Below, in pieces: positions 16,652 to 26,244 of a stretch of 64,000 nt of DNA. Source of the DNA: Stappia indica (lineage in GTDB: Bacteria; Pseudomonadota; Alphaproteobacteria; Rhizobiales; Stappiaceae). Positions within the stretch are counted from its first letter, which is position 1. Each line of letters opens with the position of its first letter. The translations under genes and the position numbers were made by a program. The stretch spans positions 2,459,001-2,523,000 of the forward strand of contig NZ_CP046908.1 in assembly GCF_009789575.1 (NCBI RefSeq), written 5' to 3'. The notes below the pieces were generated by a model that did no database searches, was not told where the DNA came from, and was given only the letters and a program-made list of their open reading frames with translations.

Positions 16652-16728
16652 GGTCCCGTAGCTCAGCAGGATAGAGCATCAGATTCCTAATCTGAGGGTC
16701 ACAGGTTCGAATCCTGTCGGGATCACCA
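16652..16728 (+). tRNA. tRNA-Arg (anticodon CCT)
   Basis: A complete cloverleaf of 77 bases: acceptor stem GGTCCCG with CGGGATC, D-arm starting GCTCAGC, anticodon stem TCAGA/TCTGA with loop TTCCTAA (anticodon CCT), T-arm with GGTTCGAATCC, and an encoded CCA. It reads AGG codons. Its last six bases overlap the stop end of the convergent LysR gene. Confidence 0.97.
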
Positions 16729-17649
16729 CTTGTCCCCGCACGCCGGGGCCAAGGCCGCCTCGGCCGGGCCGACCCGGCGGGCGATCTCCAGAAAGCCTTG
16801 CAGATAGTCGGTCGCAAGCTCCGCCCGGCGCACGCCGATATTGATGCTTTTGCCGAGGCCGTCCCGCCCGATGCCGATCCGGGCAAGGTCCAGCCCCGCC
16901 GCGCTCTCGGCCAGCAGCCAGTCCGGCAGCACCGTTACTCCCCGCCCGGCCATCACCATCTGCAGCGTCAGCTCCACGCTCTCCACCGTCACCCGGCGGC
17001 GCGGCCGGTAGCCGGCCGGAATGAGAAAACGGGTAAACAGATCAAGGCGTTCGGCCGCAACCGGCACGGTCAGGAGGTCCTCGCCCAGAAGGTCTTCCGG
17101 CGTGATGAAGGCGCGCTGCGCCAGCCGGTGATCTGCCCGCACCGCCAGCTTCAGCTCGTAGTCGAAGACCGGCTCGAACTCCAGCTCCGGCACGTTGACC
17201 GGGTCGGGCGTCACCAGCACGTCGATCTCGTGCGCCGCCAGCGCCGCGACGCCGTCGAAGCGGAAGGCGGTGCGGATCTCGATATCGACGTCCGGCCAGG
17301 CCGCCAGGAACGGCCCCGTCGCCCGCATCAGCCATTTTTCGCAAGGATGGCACTCCATTCCGATGCGCATCGCCCCGCGCCGGCCCTGCGCGATGTCGGC
17401 CAGAACCTGCTCCGCATGGTCGAGTTCGGGCACCAGCCGGTCGGCCAGCCGCAGCAGATATTCCCCCGCCTGGGTCAGCTGCAGACTGCGGCCCTTGCGG
17501 TGCCAGACCTTTATTCCGTAACGGCTTTCAAGCTTGGCGACCGCATGGCTGATCGCCGACTGGCTGAGGTTCATCCTCTCCGCCGCGGCGGTGACGCTGC
17601 CCGCCCGCACGACCTCACGGATGAAGACGAGATGCTGCCGGTCGAGCAT
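16723..17649 (-). CDS. LysR-family transcriptional regulator (MetR-like)
   Basis: 308 residues. The N-terminal winged helix is clear (LVFIREVVRAGSVTAAAERM, NLSQSAISHAVAKLESRYG), followed by an effector-binding domain (GAMRIGMECHPCEKWLM). The HPCEKWL segment and overall pattern are like MetR-type regulators, though no methionine genes lie nearby. ATG at 17649 gives the normal LysR N-terminus; a longer frame to 17697 adds 16 unsupported residues. The stop codon overlaps the 3' end of tRNA-Arg on the opposite strand. It is divergent from the MFS transporter gene, its likely target. Confidence 0.92.
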   Translation of the reverse strand: MLDRQHLVFIREVVRAGSVTAAAERMNLSQSAISHAVAKLESRYGIKVWHRKGRSLQLTQAGEYLLRLADRLVPELDHAEQVLADIAQGRRGAMRIGMECHPCEKWLMRATGPFLAAWPDVDIEIRTAFRFDGVAALAAHEIDVLVTPDPVNVPELEFEPVFDYELKLAVRADHRLAQRAFITPEDLLGEDLLTVPVAAERLDLFTRFLIPAGYRPRRRVTVESVELTLQMVMAGRGVTVLPDWLLAESAAGLDLARIGIGRDGLGKSINIGVRRAELATDYLQGFLEIARRVGPAEAALAPACGDKW

Positions 17650-17674
17650 GTATGCAGATCCTTCATGGACGTGT

Positions 17675-17690
17675 GAAATATCATCATTTC
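17675..17690. promoter_or_regulatory. Candidate LysR operator between the regulator and MFS genes
   Basis: The interrupted inverted repeat GAAAT-N6-ATTTC lies 26 bases upstream of the LysR ATG and about 90 bases before the MFS ATG, in an AT-rich patch. This suits a LysR-type autoregulatory and target site. Pattern match only. Confidence 0.4.
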
Positions 17691-17781
17691 TGCTCATATT
17701 CCCGATCTGCTATGCGATGGTCAATGCTTGGCGCGTCGTCTCGCGTGCCGGATTTTGCCCACCAGTCAGGTTCAAGCCCTC

Positions 17782-19005
17782 ATGTCCGACGCCGCGGCGG
17801 CCCAGCCCGCTCCTTCCGAGCACTCGTCCCTCTACCCGTACGCCCGCGGCAATGTCGTCCGCCTCGCCATCGTCCAGGCGCTGGCCGGCGCGAACTCGGT
17901 CGTGGTCTTCGCCACCGGCGCGATCGTCGGGCATACGCTGGCGCCGACCCCGGCGCTGGCGACGCTGCCGATCACCATCTTCGTCGTCGGCATGGCCGCC
18001 TGCACCCTGCCCTCCGGCGCCATCGCCCAGCGCTACGGACGGCGCGCCGCCTTCCTCGCCGGCACGGTCTGCGGCGTGCTGGTCGGCCTGCTCGCGGCGC
18101 TTGCCGTCTTCATCGGCTCGTTCTGGCTGTTCTGCGCGGCGACCTTCTTCGGCGGCGCCTATGCAGCGGTTGTCCTCTCCTTCCGCTTCGCCGCCGCCGA
18201 TTGCGTGCCGGCCGACAAGCGGCCCCGCGCCCTGTCGCTGGTGATGGCCGGCGGCGTCTTTGCCGGCGTCATCGGGCCGCAGCTGGTCACCTACACGATG
18301 TATCTGTGGATGCCCTACATGTTCGCCGCCACCTTCGTGGCGCAGGCGGGCGTGGCGGCGCTGTCCGCCTTTATCCTCGCCGGCATCCGCCTGCCGAAGC
18401 CGACCGCGGCGGAGCGCGCCGGCGGCCGGCCGCTCGGCCTGATCGCCCGCCAGCCGCGCTTCATCGTGGCGGTGGCCTGCGGCGTCGTCTCCTATCTCCT
18501 GATGAATTTCCTGATGACCGCCGCCCCGCTCGCCATGCAGCTGTGCGGCCTGTCGCAGGAATCCGCCAATCTCGGCCTGCAGTGGCACGTCATCGCCATG
18601 TATGCGCCGAGCTTCTTCACCGGCAGCCTGATCGCCCGCTACGGCGCCACCACCATCGTCGTCACCGGCCTTGCGCTGATCGGCGCCTCCGCCGTCGTCG
18701 GCCTGACCGGCATCGAGGTGACCCAGTTCTGGGTGACGCTTGTCCTCCTCGGCGTCGGCTGGAACTTCGGCTTCATCGGCGCCTCCGCCATGGTGCTGGA
18801 GTGCCACCGGCCGGAAGAGAAGACCCGCGTCCAGTCGCTGAACGACTTCGTCGTCTTCGGCACCATGGCCTTCGGCTCGCTGCTCTCCGGCGGCCTGCTC
18901 ACCGCCTATGGCTGGACCACGGTCCTGTGGTTATCCTTCGTGCCGCTGACCCTTGCCTTCATCGCCATCGCCGCCTCGCGCAGCCTGTCTCCCGCGCGGG
19001 GCTGA
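17782..19005 (+). CDS. MFS transporter
   Basis: 407 residues with about twelve hydrophobic segments. The loop between segments 2 and 3 has the MFS signature pattern, AIAQRYGRRAAFLAG. ATG at 17782 is preferred over the upstream in-frame ATG at 17728, which would add a non-membrane extension across the divergent promoter. It is divergent from the LysR gene, so it is probably controlled by it. The transported compound is unknown. Confidence 0.9.
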   Translation: MSDAAAAQPAPSEHSSLYPYARGNVVRLAIVQALAGANSVVVFATGAIVGHTLAPTPALATLPITIFVVGMAACTLPSGAIAQRYGRRAAFLAGTVCGVLVGLLAALAVFIGSFWLFCAATFFGGAYAAVVLSFRFAAADCVPADKRPRALSLVMAGGVFAGVIGPQLVTYTMYLWMPYMFAATFVAQAGVAALSAFILAGIRLPKPTAAERAGGRPLGLIARQPRFIVAVACGVVSYLLMNFLMTAAPLAMQLCGLSQESANLGLQWHVIAMYAPSFFTGSLIARYGATTIVVTGLALIGASAVVGLTGIEVTQFWVTLVLLGVGWNFGFIGASAMVLECHRPEEKTRVQSLNDFVVFGTMAFGSLLSGGLLTAYGWTTVLWLSFVPLTLAFIAIAASRSLSPARG

Positions 19006-19191
19006 CCGGCAGGCAGGCCTGCCAAGGCCCAAGAGGTCTTGCGGTCCGGCCGATCACCGGATCGTGATCCCGCGCCTCGCGCGCGCGGGCTCCCCTTGCG
19101 TCCATACCCTTGCTCCTGCACGCAGACCGCACGGAAAATTAAGCCCCCAGGGCTAGATTTTCGCGGTTGACCCGAGAAGGAGCTCCCGGCG

Positions 19192-20607
19192 TTGCGCCTG
19201 TCGCCAGTGACATGGGCCGAAAGGATCCTGCCCGCCGCCCTTTTCGCGCGCGTGCAGCCTGTGCTTGCCCGCTGCGAGCTTATCCTCAACGGCGAGCCGG
19301 ACGCCTCGCGCGCCCAGCGCATGGCGCTCACCGTGTTCGCGATCCGCGTTCTCGGCGCCGTTCTCGCCTATGTCATGCAGGTTATCCTCGCCCGGCTGAT
19401 GGGCGGCCACGAATACGGAATCTACGTCGTCGTCTGGACCCTGGTGGTGGTGCTGGGCATCTTCGCCCCGCTCGGCTTCTCGTCCTCGGTGCTGCGGCTT
19501 ATCCCCGAATACCGGGCTGAGGGACGGCACGGACGGCTGCGCGCCCTGCTCGTCGGCAGCCGGCTTGCCGGCGGTCTTGCCGCCACCGGCATCGCCCTTG
19601 CCGGCATCCTTGCCGTGTGGCTCGCCGGCGACCTCATCGCCTCCCACTATATCCTCCCCCTCGCCCTCGGCGCCGTCTGCCTGCCGCTCTTCACCATCGG
19701 CAGCATCCAGGACGGCATCGCGCGTGCCCACGACTGGCCGCTTCTGGCCATGTTGCCGACCTTCATCTGGCGCCCGCTGGCGATTCTCGCCGGCATGGCG
19801 GCGGCCGTTTGGACCGGCGTTCCGGCCACGGCGACCAATGCCTGCATCGTCACAATCCTCGCCACATGGGCCGTCGCGCTGGTGCAGATGCTGGTTCTTT
19901 CCCGCTCCCTGCCGCGCGCACCGGCGGGCCGCCCGGCACGCGGCGACTGGACCTTTCGCGACTGGCTGCGGATCTCCCTGCCGATCCTCTTGGTGGAAGG
20001 CTTCTTCCAGCTTATCACCAGCGCTGACGTGGTGATGGTCAGCCTGTGGGAGGACCCGCATCAGGTCGCGATCTACTTCGCCGCATCCAAGACGCCGGCG
20101 CTCGCGCACTTCGTCTATTTCGCGGTGCGCTCGGCCACCGCCCACCGTTATTCCCGTCTCTATCACGCGGGCGAGCACGCCGAACTCCGCGCCTTCGTCG
20201 CCGACACCGCCCGCTGGACCTTCTGGCCGACGCTGGCCATGTGCGCGCTGCTGGTGCCGGCCGGCCCGCTGCTGCTGTCGCTGTTCGGCCCCGGCTTCAC
20301 CAGCGGCTACCCCGCGATGCTGATCCTGCTGGCCGGCGTGCTCGCCCGCGCCTGCGTCGGCCCGGCCGACGCGCTGCTGACCATGGCCGATCAGCAGGGG
20401 CGCTGCGCCCGGATCTACGCCCTCGCCTTCGCCCTCAATCTTGCGCTCAACGTGACCTTGATCCCGCTGCTCGGCATCAACGGCGCGGCGATCGCCACCG
20501 CCGGGGCGATGATCTTCGAGGCCTGCGCCCTGCGCCACCAGGCCCGCCGGCATCTTGGCGTCGACCCGTTCATCCTTGCCCCCCGCGCACCGCAGGCCGC
20601 GCCGTGA
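19192..20607 (+). CDS. Polysaccharide/lipid flippase (MATE/MurJ-like superfamily)
   Basis: 471 residues with about twelve to fourteen membrane spans. The start of the membrane region (RVLGAVLAYVMQVILARLMGG, EYGIYVVVWTLV, GFSSSVLRLIPEY) is typical of the Wzx/polysaccharide biosynthesis protein group. The start is a TTG at 19192, chosen because AGAAGGAG lies at good spacing upstream and the sequence from there is continuous. The following gene is a CelD/FemAB-like acyltransferase on the same strand, so the pair may serve cell-surface glycan production or export. Confidence 0.85.
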   Translation: MRLSPVTWAERILPAALFARVQPVLARCELILNGEPDASRAQRMALTVFAIRVLGAVLAYVMQVILARLMGGHEYGIYVVVWTLVVVLGIFAPLGFSSSVLRLIPEYRAEGRHGRLRALLVGSRLAGGLAATGIALAGILAVWLAGDLIASHYILPLALGAVCLPLFTIGSIQDGIARAHDWPLLAMLPTFIWRPLAILAGMAAAVWTGVPATATNACIVTILATWAVALVQMLVLSRSLPRAPAGRPARGDWTFRDWLRISLPILLVEGFFQLITSADVVMVSLWEDPHQVAIYFAASKTPALAHFVYFAVRSATAHRYSRLYHAGEHAELRAFVADTARWTFWPTLAMCALLVPAGPLLLSLFGPGFTSGYPAMLILLAGVLARACVGPADALLTMADQQGRCARIYALAFALNLALNVTLIPLLGINGAAIATAGAMIFEACALRHQARRHLGVDPFILAPRAPQAAP

Positions 20608-20764
20608 CCCCTCCCCCGATGCAGGCCGGCGCCCTGCAAAGGTTAACCAAATATCAACGAAACACGTTCAATTGCCCGCATGCTGTGGCATCTTCCGTGC
20701 CTGAAACCGACGGTTGCCCCCGACAAGGATCGGGACCGGCAGGCCGGCGGTCGAGGGGGCCGGC

Positions 20765-22048
20765 ATGGCAATCGCCGAAGACATCAGGACGGACGGCACA
20801 GCCGAGACGGGACGTTCGGGCGAGACGGCAGCCCGTCCGCATGAGGCCCGTTCCCGTCGCCGCAAGGCCCCCCGCCAGCCGATCAAGGATGCCCGCCCGT
20901 CCAAGCGAGGGGACAGGGCGATGACCGTCCTCGTCTTCCGGGCCGGCGAGGCCGAGGCGCATCTGCCGCACTGGCGCGCGCTCGCCGAGACGGCGCTGGA
21001 GCCGAACCCCTTCTTCGGCCCCGATTTCCTGCTGTCCTACCTTGCGCACATGCAATCCGGCGAGGTGCATATCCTCGCCGTGCGCGATGCAGGCGACGGC
21101 AGCTTCCTCGCCCTCGTGCCCTTCCTGCGCCGCCGCGCCGGCCTTGCCGTTCCGATCGTTGCCGCCTGCGCCGGCGACTACGGCCCGCTGGGAACGCCGC
21201 TTCTATCCCCGTCCGCCGACAGCGCCGTCCTGTCGCTGCTGCTGGATACAGCGGCGCAAGAGTTCGGCACCCGCACCTTTCTTATCCCCTATCTGCGCAC
21301 CGACGGGCCGGTCAGCGAACTCTTCGACGATCTTGCCGCAGAAACCGGCTGGCACGTCGCGCGCACGGCGAAGGCCCTGCGCGCCGGCCATGCAGCGGGA
21401 CCGACCGGTGAGGAGCAGTTCCGCCTGATCGGCACCCGCCGCCGCAAGGAGCTGGACCGCCAGCTGCGCCGGCTGGAAGAAGCGAACGCCTCGGCCGAGT
21501 TCGGCAGCGTATCCGGCGCAGAAGAGGTGAAGGCCGCTTTCGAGCAATTTCTGGCGCTGGAGGCTGCGGGCTGGAAGGGCCGGCGCGGCACCGCGCTGGC
21601 AAGCACCCCGGAGCGCGCCGCCTTTGCCCGCGCCTTCATCTCCTCGCTCTCCGCCAGGGGACGGGTGCGCATCGACACGCTGGGCGCCGGCGAGGCGCCG
21701 GCTGCCATGCTGGTGACGCTGCGCGACCGCGACCGGGTGTTTTCCTGGAAGATCGCCTATGACGAGCAGCTGGCCCGCTTCTCGCCGGGCGCGCAGGTGG
21801 CCCGCCAGGCGATGCGCCGCAATCTCGACGAAGCGGGCTTTTCCGACGCCGACTCGCTTGCCATTCCCGACCACCCGATGATCGCGCCGCTGTGGCGCGG
21901 TTCGGTGCCCTTTGCCACGCTGGTCGTCTCGAAAGGCGCGGCCGGCGCCGTGCGCGGTGCACTTGCCAGGCTCGACATTGCCGCCGACCGCCGGCTGCGC
22001 AAGCTGGCCCGGACACTGCTCGCACGCCTGCGCAAGGGGCGCGACTGA
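20765..22048 (+). CDS. CelD/BcsL-type GNAT acyltransferase
   Basis: 427 residues. After a charged, low-complexity N-terminus of about 50 residues, the protein has the FemAB/CelD-like acetyltransferase pattern (LEPNPFFGPDFLL, GTRRRKELDRQLRRLEE, LALEAAGWKGRRGTAL, FSWKIAYDEQLARFSPG). These proteins are found with exopolysaccharide and cellulose loci and are thought to acylate sugars. The true start may be the internal ATG at 20921 (MTVLVFRAG), which begins exactly at the domain. It follows the flippase by 157 bases. Confidence 0.85.
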   Translation: MAIAEDIRTDGTAETGRSGETAARPHEARSRRRKAPRQPIKDARPSKRGDRAMTVLVFRAGEAEAHLPHWRALAETALEPNPFFGPDFLLSYLAHMQSGEVHILAVRDAGDGSFLALVPFLRRRAGLAVPIVAACAGDYGPLGTPLLSPSADSAVLSLLLDTAAQEFGTRTFLIPYLRTDGPVSELFDDLAAETGWHVARTAKALRAGHAAGPTGEEQFRLIGTRRRKELDRQLRRLEEANASAEFGSVSGAEEVKAAFEQFLALEAAGWKGRRGTALASTPERAAFARAFISSLSARGRVRIDTLGAGEAPAAMLVTLRDRDRVFSWKIAYDEQLARFSPGAQVARQAMRRNLDEAGFSDADSLAIPDHPMIAPLWRGSVPFATLVVSKGAAGAVRGALARLDIAADRRLRKLARTLLARLRKGRD

Positions 22049-22076
22049 GCGCAGGCAAGGCGAGTTCCGGGGAGGA

Positions 22077-23720
22077 TTACTCCTCGGTCTCCAGACCACC
22101 ATGCAGCGCGTCCTCGCGCAGCAGCCGGCGGATCACCTTGCCCGTGGTCGTCATCGGCAGTTCCTCGACGAAGGCGATTTCCCGCGGATATTCGTGCGCG
22201 GAAAGCCGCGTACGCACATGGTCGCGGATTTCCTCCTCCAGCGCCGCATCGGGCGCAACGCCGCTCGCCGGCACAATGAAGGCCTTGACGATCTCCGTGC
22301 GCAGCGGATCCGGCTTGCCGACGGCGGCGGCCAGCGCCACCGCCGGATGCGACAGCAGGCAATCCTCGATCTCGCCGGGGCCGATGCGATAGCCGGCCGA
22401 GGTGATGATGTCGTCGTCGCGCCCGACGAAATGAACATAGCCGTCCTCGTCGACCACGCCCTGGTCGCCGGTGGTCATCCAGTCGCCGACGAATTTCCCG
22501 ACCGTCGCCTCGTCCTGTTCCCAGTAGCGCAGGAACATCACCGGGTCGGGCCGGCGTACGGCGATCTGCCCCTGCTGCCCCGCAGAGAGAACGCAGCCGT
22601 CCGCATCGATCACCGCCACCTCGTGGCCGGGCACCGGCTTGCCGATGGCGCCCGGACGGCTGACGCCGAGGGCAGCGCAGGATGCCAGGATCGCGTTGCA
22701 CTCGGTCTGGCCGTAGAACTCGTTGACCGTGAGGCCGAGATCCTCTCGCGCCCAGTCGTAGGTCTCCCGGCCCAGCGCCTCGCCGGCCGAACCGACGGTG
22801 CGCAGCGCCAGATCGAAGCGCGCGCGCGGGTTGGCGACCGCGCGCATCATCTTCAGCGCCGTCGGCGGAATGAAGGCATTGCGCACGGCAAAGCGCTCGA
22901 GCAGCGCGAAGGCGCGCTCGGGGTCGAACTTCTCGAAGCGGTAGGAAACGACCGGCACACCGAGCGTCAAGGCCGGCAGCAACGCGTTGAGCAGCCCGCC
23001 CGCCCAGGCCCAGTCGGCCGGGGTCCAGAACAGATCGCCCGGCTGCGGCAGGAACTCGTGCGCCATCTGGATGCCCGGCAGATGGCCGGGGAGCACCCGG
23101 TGGCCGTGCAGCGCGCCCTTGGGCTGGCCCGTGGTGCCGGAGGTGTAGATCATCATCGCCGGATCGTCCGGCCCGGTCGCCGCGGCCTCGAAGGAGGCCG
23201 CCCCTTGCGCCATCAGCGTCTCGAAGCACAGCGCGCCCGGCGCTGCGCCCTCGGTGGAGACGATCAGGCGTAGCATGCCGAGCTCGTCGCGGATCTCCGA
23301 CAGCTTGGAATGCCCGGCCGCATCGGTGACCACGGCCGCCGCGCCGCTGTCGGCGAGCCGGTAACGCAACGCATCGACGCCGAAGAGATTGGCGAGCGGC
23401 ACCGCGACGGCGCCGAGCTTGTAGACGGCAAGGTGGCTGAGAAGGGTCTGCGGCGACTGCGGCAGCAGCAGCGCCACCCGGTCGCCGCGGGCAACGCCCT
23501 GCGCCCTCAGCGCGTTGGCAAGCCGCGAGGAGGCCTCCTCGAGCCGGCCATAGGTCCAGCGCTCGATGCTGCCGTCCTCGCGAAGATGCAGCAGGGCCTC
23601 GCGTTCCGACTCACGGGCGGCGAAGGCGCTGCAGGCGGCGTCGGCGATGTTGTAGCGCGCCGGGATCCGCCAGCGGAATCCGGAAACGAGAGCCTCGTAG
23701 CTGTCGGCGCGCTCCAGCAT
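22077..23720 (-). CDS. Acyl-CoA synthetase (ACSM/medium-chain type, AMP-forming)
   Basis: 547 residues with the adenylate-forming motifs in order: YTSGTTGQPKGALH, WAWAGGL, GSAGEAL, NEFYGQTECN, TGDQGVVDEDGY, GRDDDIITSAGYRIGPGEIE and TTTGKVIRR. The last contains the catalytic lysine. It has the layout of acyl-CoA synthetases that make acyl-CoA from medium-chain, branched or aromatic acids with ATP and CoA. The overlap of only 28 bases of gap with the convergent GNAT gene leaves no room for a terminator. It may feed acyl-CoA degradation connected with the ethylmalonyl-CoA genes downstream. Confidence 0.93.
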   Translation of the reverse strand: MLERADSYEALVSGFRWRIPARYNIADAACSAFAARESEREALLHLREDGSIERWTYGRLEEASSRLANALRAQGVARGDRVALLLPQSPQTLLSHLAVYKLGAVAVPLANLFGVDALRYRLADSGAAAVVTDAAGHSKLSEIRDELGMLRLIVSTEGAAPGALCFETLMAQGAASFEAAATGPDDPAMMIYTSGTTGQPKGALHGHRVLPGHLPGIQMAHEFLPQPGDLFWTPADWAWAGGLLNALLPALTLGVPVVSYRFEKFDPERAFALLERFAVRNAFIPPTALKMMRAVANPRARFDLALRTVGSAGEALGRETYDWAREDLGLTVNEFYGQTECNAILASCAALGVSRPGAIGKPVPGHEVAVIDADGCVLSAGQQGQIAVRRPDPVMFLRYWEQDEATVGKFVGDWMTTGDQGVVDEDGYVHFVGRDDDIITSAGYRIGPGEIEDCLLSHPAVALAAAVGKPDPLRTEIVKAFIVPASGVAPDAALEEEIRDHVRTRLSAHEYPREIAFVEELPMTTTGKVIRRLLREDALHGGLETEE

Positions 23721-23733
23721 CGTTCAAGCCGCC

Positions 23734-24252
23734 TCAGGGCTGCCCGGCCGGCCCGGCAAGCACCAGCGACCAGTACACCTTGTGCCGGGACCCGGGCGCG
23801 TAGGCCGTGGCGATGCCCATGCGGGTCGCCTTGCCGTCGAGCATCACAGCGTTGTGCCTGGGCGAATCGCGCCAGCCGGAAAACGCCTCGGCGATGGTGC
23901 GGTAGCCGGCGCTGACATTCTCCACCGCGTAGGTCTTTTCCTCGCCGGCGGCGGCAAGGCGCACCGCCAGGCTGTTGCCGCGCTGAAGCGAGGCTTGGAT
24001 GTCCTGGGCGCGGGCCATGGCGAGGGCCTGCTTCTGCGCTACCTGCATCAGGGCCGGATCGATGGCGAGCGAGCCGGCGCCGTTGGACTGGCGGTAGCTG
24101 TCGATCATCTGCTGCGCCGAGGCCGCATCGACGGAGGCGTCGACCCGGGCAAGGTCCTTGTAATAGGGCGGAACGACGGTGCGCTCCGGCATGCAGGCGG
24201 CGGCAAGCAGCCCGACAAGGGCGACACAGCCGATACGAAGCCGAAAGGTCAT
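23734..24252 (-). CDS. CAP/SCP-domain lipoprotein
   Basis: 172 residues. The signal sequence ends in lipobox LLAAAC, giving lipidation at Cys20. The rest has the CAP (cysteine-rich secretory protein/PR-1) pattern seen in bacterial SCP proteins: DPALMQVAQKQALAMA, VENVSAGYRTIAEAFSGWRDSPRHNAVMLDG and MGIATAY. The histidine and glutamate positions of the CAP cavity seem partly kept (SPRHN). It is probably outer-membrane or periplasmic. It lies 14 bases upstream-to-downstream from the synthetase start on the same strand, so the two may be co-transcribed. Confidence 0.88.
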   Translation of the reverse strand: MTFRLRIGCVALVGLLAAACMPERTVVPPYYKDLARVDASVDAASAQQMIDSYRQSNGAGSLAIDPALMQVAQKQALAMARAQDIQASLQRGNSLAVRLAAAGEEKTYAVENVSAGYRTIAEAFSGWRDSPRHNAVMLDGKATRMGIATAYAPGSRHKVYWSLVLAGPAGQP

Positions 24253-24466
24253 GGGAATCTCATAGCGTCCCGCGCGGCGCGGGGCGAGGAAAAACGAAGG
24301 AGCGGCGGCCGCGCGGCGCCCCTCAGGCCATGCTGTCCGGCCCTGCCGGCCATGGTCAGGGGCGCAAGGATAGGCCCCTCCTCTTGAGAAAGCGTTGATG
24401 GGCATGACGCCTCGGCCCTGCCGCGAGAAATCCCCGCGGCAGGACCAAAGAGAGGGTTTCTCGCCG

Positions 24467-25771
24467 TCAGCGTTCGCTTGCCGCCAGCACGTCCTCGAAG
24501 GTGCGCAGGCCCGTGGTCGGTGCGCAGACCAGCACCGCCATGTTGCCGGGCGCGTGCTGGTTCTTCCACATCTTGGTATGGGCACGCGGAATGTCTTCCC
24601 ATGGGAAGACCTCGCTCATGCACGGGTCGATCCGCCGGTCGATGACCGCGTTGTTGGCCTCCGAGGCCTGCTTGAGATGGGCGAAATGCGAGCCCTGGAT
24701 GCGCTTCTGCCGCATCCAGACATAGCGGGCGTCGAAGGTCAGGTTGAAGCCGGTCGTGCCGGCGCAGAACACCACCATGCCGCCGCGCTTGACCACCAGG
24801 CAGGAGACCGGGAAGGTCGCCTCGCCGGGATGCTCGAACACCATGTCGACGTCGTTGCCCTTGCCGGTGATCTCCCAGATCGCCTTGCCGAAGCGCCGGG
24901 CTTCCTTCAGCCACTCGTTGTATTCGGGCGAGTTGACCTTGGGCATCTGGCCCCAGCAGTTGAAGTCCTTGCGGTTGATGACGCCCTTGGCGCCGAGCGA
25001 GAGCACGTAGTCGCGCTTGTCCTCGTCGGAGATGACGCCGATGGCATTGGCGCCGGCTGCGGCCGCCAGCTGGATGCCGAAGACGCCGAGCCCCCCCGAG
25101 GCGCCCCAGACCAGCACGTTCTGGCCCGGGCGCAGCTGGTGCGGCGCGTGGCCGAACAGCATGCGATAGGCGGTCGCCAGCGTCAGCGTGTAGCAGGCCG
25201 CCTCTTCCCAGGTCAGGTGCCTGGGACGCGGCATCAGCTGCTGCGACTGCACCCGGCAGAACTGCGAGAACGAACCGTCCGGCGTCTCGTAGCCCCAGAT
25301 CCGCTGGGTCGGCGAGAACATCGGGTCGCCGCCATTGCACTCCTCGTCGTCGCCGTCGTCCTGGTTGCAATGGACGACGACCTCGTCGCCGACCTTCCAG
25401 CGCTTCACCTTGGAGCCGACCGCCCAGACGATGCCCGAGGCATCGGATCCGGCGATGTGATAGGCCTCGTCATGCACCTTGAAGACCGAGATCGGTTCGC
25501 CGAGGCCGGCCCAGATGCCGTTGTAGTTGACGCCGGCGGCCATCACGAGGACCAGCACCTCGTTGCTGTCGAGCTCCCAGGTGGGAACCACTTCCAGCTT
25601 CATCGCATCTTCCGGCGGCCCGTGCCGGTCGGGCCGGATGGTCCAGGCATACATCGACTTCGGCACATGGCCGAGCGGCGGGATCTCGCCGATCTCGTAA
25701 AGGTCCTTCACCAAGCGATCCTCCGCCTCGCGATTGTCGTTTGCCTGCTGAGCATTGCCCATATCGCGCAT
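24467..25771 (-). CDS. ccr: Crotonyl-CoA carboxylase/reductase
   Basis: 434 residues of the medium-chain dehydrogenase/reductase superfamily, with the characteristic Ccr sequence: GVNYNGIWAGLGEP, GSDASGIVWAVG, VVHCNQDDGDDEECNGGDPMF, WGASGGLGVFGIQLA and RKDFNCWGQMP. The enzyme reductively carboxylates crotonyl-CoA to ethylmalonyl-CoA with NADPH and CO2, the key step of the ethylmalonyl-CoA pathway for acetyl-CoA assimilation. It is divergent from ethylmalonyl-CoA mutase, as in other alphaproteobacteria. ATG at 25771 is very close to a GGAGG; the in-frame ATG at 25762 is a good alternative start. Confidence 0.96.
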   Translation of the reverse strand: MRDMGNAQQANDNREAEDRLVKDLYEIGEIPPLGHVPKSMYAWTIRPDRHGPPEDAMKLEVVPTWELDSNEVLVLVMAAGVNYNGIWAGLGEPISVFKVHDEAYHIAGSDASGIVWAVGSKVKRWKVGDEVVVHCNQDDGDDEECNGGDPMFSPTQRIWGYETPDGSFSQFCRVQSQQLMPRPRHLTWEEAACYTLTLATAYRMLFGHAPHQLRPGQNVLVWGASGGLGVFGIQLAAAAGANAIGVISDEDKRDYVLSLGAKGVINRKDFNCWGQMPKVNSPEYNEWLKEARRFGKAIWEITGKGNDVDMVFEHPGEATFPVSCLVVKRGGMVVFCAGTTGFNLTFDARYVWMRQKRIQGSHFAHLKQASEANNAVIDRRIDPCMSEVFPWEDIPRAHTKMWKNQHAPGNMAVLVCAPTTGLRTFEDVLAASER

Positions 25772-26244
25772 GTCCTCCCGTTATGTCGCCGGCCGTTATG
25801 TCGCCGGCAGGTGCAACAGGGACCATCGCCGCCGCCGCACCGCCTTTCTGGTTCCCGCCCCCGCGTCCTCTCCGGCGCCCCGTCCGCCCGTCCCTGCGAA
25901 CCCAAGGCCATGTTGCCGGCGCGAAGGCCGTCGGCCGCCCGTCCCTTGCGGCCGATTGCTGCGACGCATCATTCCGAAAGAGGAAGATACGCCCCACTCG
26001 CGAAACTATCGTACCAAAAACAGGCGTTCCGCTATTGGACTATTGCTTAATTGGCGCGTTTGCCCAAGAGTGTTTTTGCATCGCACCTAGAAATAGTGCG
26101 TTGCGGGCGCGGGAGGCGCGCTTGATTTCGGGAGGACGGCACCCCGCCGCAACGCGGGGAGCTTGAGGAAAATCAGGAAGATGCCCGGTCATGCGGCCCC
26201 TGATGGGCACCGCCGCGGGCACGAAGCTTGCGAGGAGTGTTTCC
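25772..26244. other. ccr/ecm divergent promoter region
   Basis: 473 bases with no gene. TTATGTCGCCGGC occurs twice in tandem (25781 and 25796) directly upstream of ccr. A relatively AT-rich stretch at about 26000-26105 is the likely position of promoter elements, but I cannot assign specific boxes. Confidence 0.5.

Noticed and set aside
20643-20657. CtrA-like site TTAA-N7-TCAA upstream of the GNAT gene
   Set aside because: One mismatch to the second half-site; in this case too weak to call.
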